Shown here piece by piece: positions 11,754 through 15,726 of a DNA stretch of 15,726 nt. The stretch is from NCBI GenBank assembly GCA_002792495.1, contig PFOK01000162.1:1-15726 (forward strand), read 5' to 3'. Position 1 is the first letter of the stretch; every line of letters starts with the position of its first letter. This stretch comes from Candidatus Peregrinibacteria bacterium CG_4_10_14_0_2_um_filter_43_11 (lineage in GTDB: Bacteria; Patescibacteriota; Gracilibacteria; UM-FILTER-43-11). Under the pieces are notes generated by a model. The model saw only the letters and a list, made by a program, of their open reading frames with translations, had not been told where the DNA came from and searched no databases. A program made the position numbers and the translations under genes.

Positions 11754-14021
11754 TTACTCAGGTAATCGTCTCCCTTCGACCTCCTTTTTCACCATCGTCA
11801 TGAATGCCGCCACTTTCATCACCTCCTGTTCTTTGGTGTGGTAATTGCGCACGGCAACGGACTTGGACTCGACTTCTTTGTCACCGATCACCAACATGTA
11901 AGGAACTTTTTTCTTTTCCGCCTCACGAATGCGTTTGCCCAAAGTTTCCTCAGCCGCCATCAACTCCACGCGAAGTCCCGAATCAAACAATTGCCGACGA
12001 AGTTCCTCCGCGTATTTTTCGTGAGATGAGGCAACGGGAACAAGCACCATTTGAACCGGAGCCAACCATGTAGGAAAAGCGCCTCCAAAATGTTCGATCA
12101 AAAATCCAATCAACCGTTCGTGAGTACTGAGCGGCGCACGATGAATACAAATAGGATTTTTTTCTTCACCATGTTCGTCAATGTAAGTAAGCCCCATGCG
12201 TTTAGGAACCGCAAAATCGACTTGGTTGGTGGCCAAAGTGAATTCACGACCAATCGCGCTCCACACCTCGATATCGATCTTGGGGCCATAAAACGCCGCT
12301 TCATCAGCAATCTCCACAAACTCGATTTTAGTTTTTTTCATCACATTGCGAACCATTTCTTCTCCACGCTTCCAAAGCTCGGGTTCATTCACATATTTTT
12401 TACCGAGTTTAGCCGGATCATGGAGTGAAAGACGCATCACGAACTTGCCGACACCCAAAATTTTAAAATACTCAAAGTACAAATTGGTGACGGCCATAAA
12501 TTCATCTTCAAACTGACTTTCGGTACAATAAATATGAGCATCATTCATCTGCATACTACGCACACGCATGAGGCCAAAAAGCGCACCGGAATCTTCGTAA
12601 CGGTAACACGTGCCATACTCGGCGTAACGCAAAGGTAAATCGCGGTAACTCTTGGGGTGAGCCTTGTAACACATATGATGATGTGGGCAGTTCATCGGCT
12701 TTACATAATAATCATCCTCGCCATCCAATTTCATGGGCGGATACATGCTTTCCGCATACAGCGGAAGATGGCCGGACATTTCGTAAAGCTTTCCTTTGGT
12801 CAAATGAGGCGTGCGCACACGATCATATCCGCCTTTTCGTTCCATTTCCTTGGCCAGTGTTTCCAATTCCTCGATCATCACAGCCCCGTTGGGCAACCAC
12901 AAAGGAAGACCGGGACCCACATTTTCGCTGAAGGTGAACAATTCAAGCTCCTTGCCCAACTTGCGATGATCACGTTTTTCCGCCTCGGCACGCATGGCAA
13001 GATAGTTGTCTAACTCTTCTCTGGTTTCAAACGCCAAACCGTAAATTCGCTGAAGCATGGGGCGTTTTTCATCCCCGCGCCAATACGCACCTGCAATTTT
13101 ATCGAGCTTGAACGCGTTCAAATCGATTTTTCCCGTCGATTCCACATGAGGCCCTTTGCACAGATCCACGAAAGGTCCATTGCGATAAAAACTGACTTCC
13201 GTTTCACCCCCTTTTTTTAAATCGGAAACCAATTCCACTTTATAGTCCTGATGAAGCTCTTTTAAATAATCGATCGCTTTATCCGCAGGTTCCACATAAT
13301 GATCGAATTTTTGATTCTGTTTGACAATGTGTTTCATCTTTTTTTCCAGAATCGCAAGATCCTCGGGGATAAGTGTGCGTGGCAAATCGAAATCGTAATA
13401 AAATCCATTGTCGATGGTAGGCCCAATACCGAGTTTGGCATCAGGGAACATCTCCACAACGGCTTGCGCCAAAATGTGGGAAAGACTATGACGCTTTTGC
13501 TGAATCGGAAGCTCATGATCTTCTGAAACATCCGAATATTGTGCGATACTCTCAAAACGCGGCTTGGCTATTTTTTCATAATCGCTGGTTTTTAAAGCCA
13601 TGGAACGATCCAAACGTGCCGCATTAAAATAAATTTCTTCATTTTTCAACAAAAGCGGATCAACCACCAATTCCAATTTGGGGTTAAAGGAAAAAGGAAG
13701 AACGGTTCCCGAAACACTGCCCGCCAATTCTTCGGCAATTTCGGTAGTGGCAAAAGCCACATAAGTCGCGCCAAACAATTCCTTCATGGCTTCCAGATCT
13801 ATTTTCGCGTCACCGGGAACAACTCCTAAAACATATTTCGTCGTTTTATTTTTTAGCTTAAGAATCATCACAATACATTTCGCCGCCTGTGATAATTCAT
13901 TGCCTCGCATAGGGCTGACGATTTCCGTTCGTCCTTCCGGCGCGTGAGTGATTAAACGATAATGAGCCTTGTTTTTATCGAGTAAATCGATAAGTTGCGT
14001 GTATAAATCGGGGAAAGGCAT
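11754..14021 (-). CDS. thrS: Threonyl-tRNA synthetase with N-terminal YbaK-like domain
   Basis: A 755-aa enzyme that charges tRNA-Thr. ThrRS is usually about 640 aa, with a TGS domain first. Here residues about 5-165 instead look like a YbaK/ProX deacylase module: KCIVMILKLKNKTTKYVLGV with candidate Lys48, VVPGDAKIDLEAMKELFG, GSVSGTVLPFSF (101-112), VVDPLLLK. Next is a normal N2 editing domain with HSLSH (H178, H182) and DLCKGPH (C288, H292). The class II core has RYEDSGALFGLMRVRSMQMN (motif 2, about 474-493), zinc ligands C445, H496 and H627, and motif 3 HRAPLSTHERLIGF; the anticodon-binding domain ends the protein. I see no TGS domain. Expression is controlled by a threonine T-box upstream. 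Whether the extra domain edits, or only binds RNA, is unknown. Confidence 0.95.
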   Translation of the reverse strand: MPFPDLYTQLIDLLDKNKAHYRLITHAPEGRTEIVSPMRGNELSQAAKCIVMILKLKNKTTKYVLGVVPGDAKIDLEAMKELFGATYVAFATTEIAEELAGSVSGTVLPFSFNPKLELVVDPLLLKNEEIYFNAARLDRSMALKTSDYEKIAKPRFESIAQYSDVSEDHELPIQQKRHSLSHILAQAVVEMFPDAKLGIGPTIDNGFYYDFDLPRTLIPEDLAILEKKMKHIVKQNQKFDHYVEPADKAIDYLKELHQDYKVELVSDLKKGGETEVSFYRNGPFVDLCKGPHVESTGKIDLNAFKLDKIAGAYWRGDEKRPMLQRIYGLAFETREELDNYLAMRAEAEKRDHRKLGKELELFTFSENVGPGLPLWLPNGAVMIEELETLAKEMERKGGYDRVRTPHLTKGKLYEMSGHLPLYAESMYPPMKLDGEDDYYVKPMNCPHHHMCYKAHPKSYRDLPLRYAEYGTCYRYEDSGALFGLMRVRSMQMNDAHIYCTESQFEDEFMAVTNLYFEYFKILGVGKFVMRLSLHDPAKLGKKYVNEPELWKRGEEMVRNVMKKTKIEFVEIADEAAFYGPKIDIEVWSAIGREFTLATNQVDFAVPKRMGLTYIDEHGEEKNPICIHRAPLSTHERLIGFLIEHFGGAFPTWLAPVQMVLVPVASSHEKYAEELRRQLFDSGLRVELMAAEETLGKRIREAEKKKVPYMLVIGDKEVESKSVAVRNYHTKEQEVMKVAAFMTMVKKEVEGRRLPE

Positions 14022-14040
14022 AATCTTATAAATTAAATTT

Positions 14041-14068
14041 TAAAAAATACCGATAGAAAAACTATCGG
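14041..14068 (-). terminator. T-box leader terminator of thrS
   Basis: On the minus strand CCGATAG (14068-14062), TTTTT loop, CTATCGG (14056-14050), then TATTTTTTA. Its 5' arm overlaps the 3' strand of the antiterminator (14066-14074), so the two are mutually exclusive. Confidence 0.85.
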
Positions 14069-14253
14069 GGGTCCAACGAATCATCGGACGGTTCCACCCC
14101 GTTTTCCGCCTAAACGGACACTCTTGGATTGTAAGAAAAACTCTTTTAAGGTGGTACCGATTAGCGCATTATGTAGGCGACTTCCAGTCACGATCGCCTT
14201 TCCCTTTCCATACGCCTTCTAATAGCATGTCCTTTAAATCAAACGTTTTTCTT
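14041..14253 (-). promoter_or_regulatory. T-box riboswitch (threonine) upstream of thrS
   Basis: Read on the minus strand. The Stem I base is AAGAAAAAC (14253-14245) with GTTTTTCTT (14141-14133). Within it an apical hairpin GGCGA/TCGCC is present and, on the 3' side, GGTACCACC (14158-14150) gives ACC threonine codons as specifier candidates (14155-14153 or 14152-14150). The T-box GGGGTGGAACCG follows: antiterminator helix CGGGG/CCCCG, 7-nt bulge TGGAACC (14096-14090), helix GTCC/GGAC. The bulge UGGA would pair with a tRNA ending UCCA, i.e. discriminator U, as in Gram-positive tRNA-Thr. Uncharged tRNA-Thr should stabilise the antiterminator and switch thrS on. Confidence 0.92.
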
Positions 14254-14259
14254 GAGTTC

Positions 14260-14287
14260 AATCTATTCCTTTTTATAGAAAAGTCAA
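14260..14287 (-). promoter_or_regulatory. thrS / T-box promoter
   Basis: On the minus strand TTGACT (14287-14282), a 16-bp spacer and TAGATT (14265-14260). Predicted start near 14253, exactly at the first base of the Stem I helix. Confidence 0.6.
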
Positions 14288-14311
14288 TCCATTCGGATAA
14301 AAATTAACAAA

Positions 14312-14340
14312 TTGTTTCCTTCAATGGTTTTTGTTAGAAT
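14312..14340 (+). promoter_or_regulatory. Promoter of the 85-aa membrane protein
   Basis: TTGTTT (14312-14317), a 17-bp spacer and TAGAAT (14335-14340) preceded by TGT (extended -10). Start near 14347, about 17 nt before the ATG. It is divergent from the thrS promoter, with the -35 boxes 24 bp apart. Confidence 0.6.
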
Positions 14341-14363
14341 GACTCACGCTTTAACACAATAAA

Positions 14364-14621
14364 ATGATTGCTGTTGTCATCATCTATATCGTCCTGATTA
14401 CTATCTTTTTTATTTTTGCGGGATTGATTTTCCGACACGCAATAAAATTCAGCTATTTGAGCCAGCGTTTTAAAACCATTACCTTCATTTTCGGGCTAAT
14501 GGCACTGGCCATTGTTATATTTTCAATGGTCATGTTGCTTCAGCTTTACTCGGGAACTTCAAACAAAAGTCCTTCCGTTCCAAAAACGAATACTTCGGGA
14601 GGCGGTAACTTAAATTTTTAA
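14364..14621 (+). CDS. Small two-helix membrane protein, unknown
   Basis: An 85-aa protein. Two hydrophobic segments: IAVVIIYIVLITIFFIFAGL (about 2-21) and FKTITFIFGLMALAIVIFSM with its continuation (about 36-61), then a polar Ser/Pro/Gly tail (SGTSNKSPSVPKTNTSGGGN). I recognise no family. It has its own well-formed promoter, which supports it as a real gene. The tail composition suggests a flexible segment. pdxS begins 81 bp downstream with no terminator between, so the two could be cotranscribed. Confidence 0.7.
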   Translation: MIAVVIIYIVLITIFFIFAGLIFRHAIKFSYLSQRFKTITFIFGLMALAIVIFSMVMLLQLYSGTSNKSPSVPKTNTSGGGNLNF

Positions 14622-14702
14622 AAGAATAAGCTTTCATATCTCAAACCGAAGGCTTCCCTTAGTGGCAAATCCCAAAAAAAGACACAACTTAATTAAAATC
14701 CC

Positions 14703-15581
14703 ATGAAACAACACAACACCCCCACGCTCAAAAAAGGACTCGCACAAATGCTGAAAGGCGGTGTGATTATGGACGTGGTAAACGCGGAGCAGGCTAAAAT
14801 CGCGGAAGAAGCCGGTGCGGTTTCGGTCATGGCACTCGAAAGAGTTCCTTCCGACATCCGCAAGGACGGAGGAGTGGCACGCATGAGTGACCCCAAATTG
14901 ATCAAAGAAATCATCAAAGAGGTTTCTATTCCGGTAATGGCAAAAGTGCGTATCGGTCACTTTGTGGAAGCGCAGATTTTGGAAGTGTTAGAAGTTGATT
15001 ATATTGACGAAAGTGAAGTACTCACGCCCGCTGATGAGGAAGCGCACATTGGTAAATCCAAATTCAAAGTGCCTTTTGTATGCGGTGCCCGTAATCTGGG
15101 CGAAGCGCTTCGCAGAATTCAGGAAGGCGCGTGCATGATCCGCACCAAAGGCGAAGCGGGCACCGGAAATGTAGTTGAAGCCGTACGTCACATCAAAGCG
15201 ATCAACCGTGATATTGAACGACTCAAAAAAGCATCCGAAAACACCCTTAAAACCTACTGTAAAGAAGAGCGGGTCGAAATGAAACTTTTAAAAGAGACTT
15301 TGAAGCTGGGGCGACTGACCGTCGTCAATTTCGCGGCAGGAGGCATTGCCACCCCCGCCGACGCCGCCATGATGATGCAATTGGGTTGCGATGGAGTCTT
15401 TGTGGGTTCCGGCATTTTCAAATCCAATCATCCGGAAAAAATGGCGCGCGCCATTGTAGAAGCGGTAACCCATTACAACAACCCAAAAAAAATCGCTGAA
15501 GTGTCGGAAAATTTAGGCAAGGCCATGGCCGGAATCGAAATTGAAAACCTGGAAACGAAAATGGCAAAAAGAGGATGGTAA
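14703..15581 (+). CDS. pdxS: PdxS, pyridoxal 5'-phosphate synthase subunit
   Basis: A 292-aa (beta/alpha)8-barrel enzyme that makes PLP from ribose 5-phosphate, glyceraldehyde 3-phosphate and ammonia delivered by the glutaminase PdxT. Catalytic residues are in place: D24 (GGVIMDVVNAEQ), K81 (PVMAKVRIGHFVEAQ), D102 (VDYIDESEVLTPAD), K149 (IRTKGEAGTGN) and the phosphate loop FAAGGIATPADAAMM and FVGSGIFKS. Length is normal. The ATG at 14703 gives the usual short N-terminal helix; no Shine-Dalgarno sequence is seen. PdxT is not within the remaining 145 bp of the window; it may lie beyond. Its presence means de novo B6 synthesis is likely, which is notable for a CPR-type cell with few biosynthetic pathways. 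Confidence 0.97.
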   Translation: MKQHNTPTLKKGLAQMLKGGVIMDVVNAEQAKIAEEAGAVSVMALERVPSDIRKDGGVARMSDPKLIKEIIKEVSIPVMAKVRIGHFVEAQILEVLEVDYIDESEVLTPADEEAHIGKSKFKVPFVCGARNLGEALRRIQEGACMIRTKGEAGTGNVVEAVRHIKAINRDIERLKKASENTLKTYCKEERVEMKLLKETLKLGRLTVVNFAAGGIATPADAAMMMQLGCDGVFVGSGIFKSNHPEKMARAIVEAVTHYNNPKKIAEVSENLGKAMAGIEIENLETKMAKRGW

Positions 15582-15726
15582 AATAATAAATCTCAAGTAT
15601 CAAATCCTAAATTCTAAACAAATTCAAAATTTTAATACTCAAATTTGAAAGACAAATACGACATTCCCAATCAAAATACTTGTTTTGGTCATTGCTATTT
15701 TGATCATTTAAATTTATTTAGTGCTT
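15582..15726. repeat. AT-rich intergenic tail, probable dispersed repeat
   Basis: No ORF. It contains words such as CTAAATTCTAAACAAATTC and GTTTTGGTCATTGCTATTTT that I associate with a very widespread AT-rich intergenic repeat in poorly sampled bacterial genomes. Similar but shorter words occur at 4050-4140 and 11679-11753. Copy number cannot be judged from one window. Confidence 0.35.

Noticed and set aside
14148..14160. Plus-strand GGTGGTACC as a second T-box motif
   Set aside because: It has no antiterminator or terminator on the plus strand and lies in Stem I of the minus-strand T-box, where its complement supplies the ACC specifier.
1..15726. CRISPR array or defence island
   Set aside because: No regularly spaced direct repeats and no Cas, restriction or toxin-antitoxin pair was recognised; the repeats present are palindromes or isolated inverted copies.

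Overview
The window looks like a chromosomal piece of a Candidate Phyla Radiation (Patescibacteria) bacterium, perhaps of the Peregrinibacteria type. This is an inference from gene style and not from a marker tree. The genes are bacterial: DnaK/GrpE with a CIRCE operator, a T-box leader, a ThrRS with bacterial motifs and a CCA-encoding tRNA. Start codons mostly lack Shine-Dalgarno sequences, intergenic DNA is very AT-rich and repetitive, and there is a cysteine-rich repeat protein of a kind I associate with CPR genomes. TGA is a normal stop here, as shown by ATGA stop/start overlaps at 10795 and 11070, so UGA-glycine decoding does not fit.

Layout. (1) 1-3400: a 73-bp repeat arm; a cysteine-rich protein (minus) divergent from a TrmB-like regulator (plus), both with near-consensus promoters; then a leftward pair, a 37-aa ORF and a 334-codon gene cut by one in-frame TGA. 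(2) 3400-6240: grpE, whose coding sequence carries a perfect palindrome, then dnaK with a CIRCE/promoter overlap and a palindromic terminator. (3) 6250-7960: an unrecognised 137-aa protein and a DUF763 protein. (4) 7960-9400: an accessory stretch with the second copy of the 73-bp repeat in inverted orientation, a gene remnant, a hairpin-rich element, a YbaK/PrdX-type tRNA-editing gene, a tRNA-Leu(CAA), and upstream of it a copy of the tRNA 5' end split by a 20-bp palindrome. (5) 9400-11680: a REP-associated tyrosine transposase that itself contains a palindrome of the grpE type, then a tightly overlapping three-gene membrane operon (DedA, a two-helix protein, SanA/YdcF). (6) 11750-14290: thrS on the minus strand behind a threonine T-box. 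Its N-terminus is a YbaK-like domain where a TGS domain is expected. (7) 14310-15726: a small membrane protein, pdxS, and an AT-rich tail.

Themes. Translation quality control appears twice: a free-standing prolyl-tRNA editing homologue, and a ThrRS that has a YbaK-like module as well as its own intact N2 editing site. Small palindromic mobile units are the second theme. A REP transposase gene is present, and related or similar palindromes sit in frame inside grpE, inside the transposase gene, and inside a tRNA fragment.
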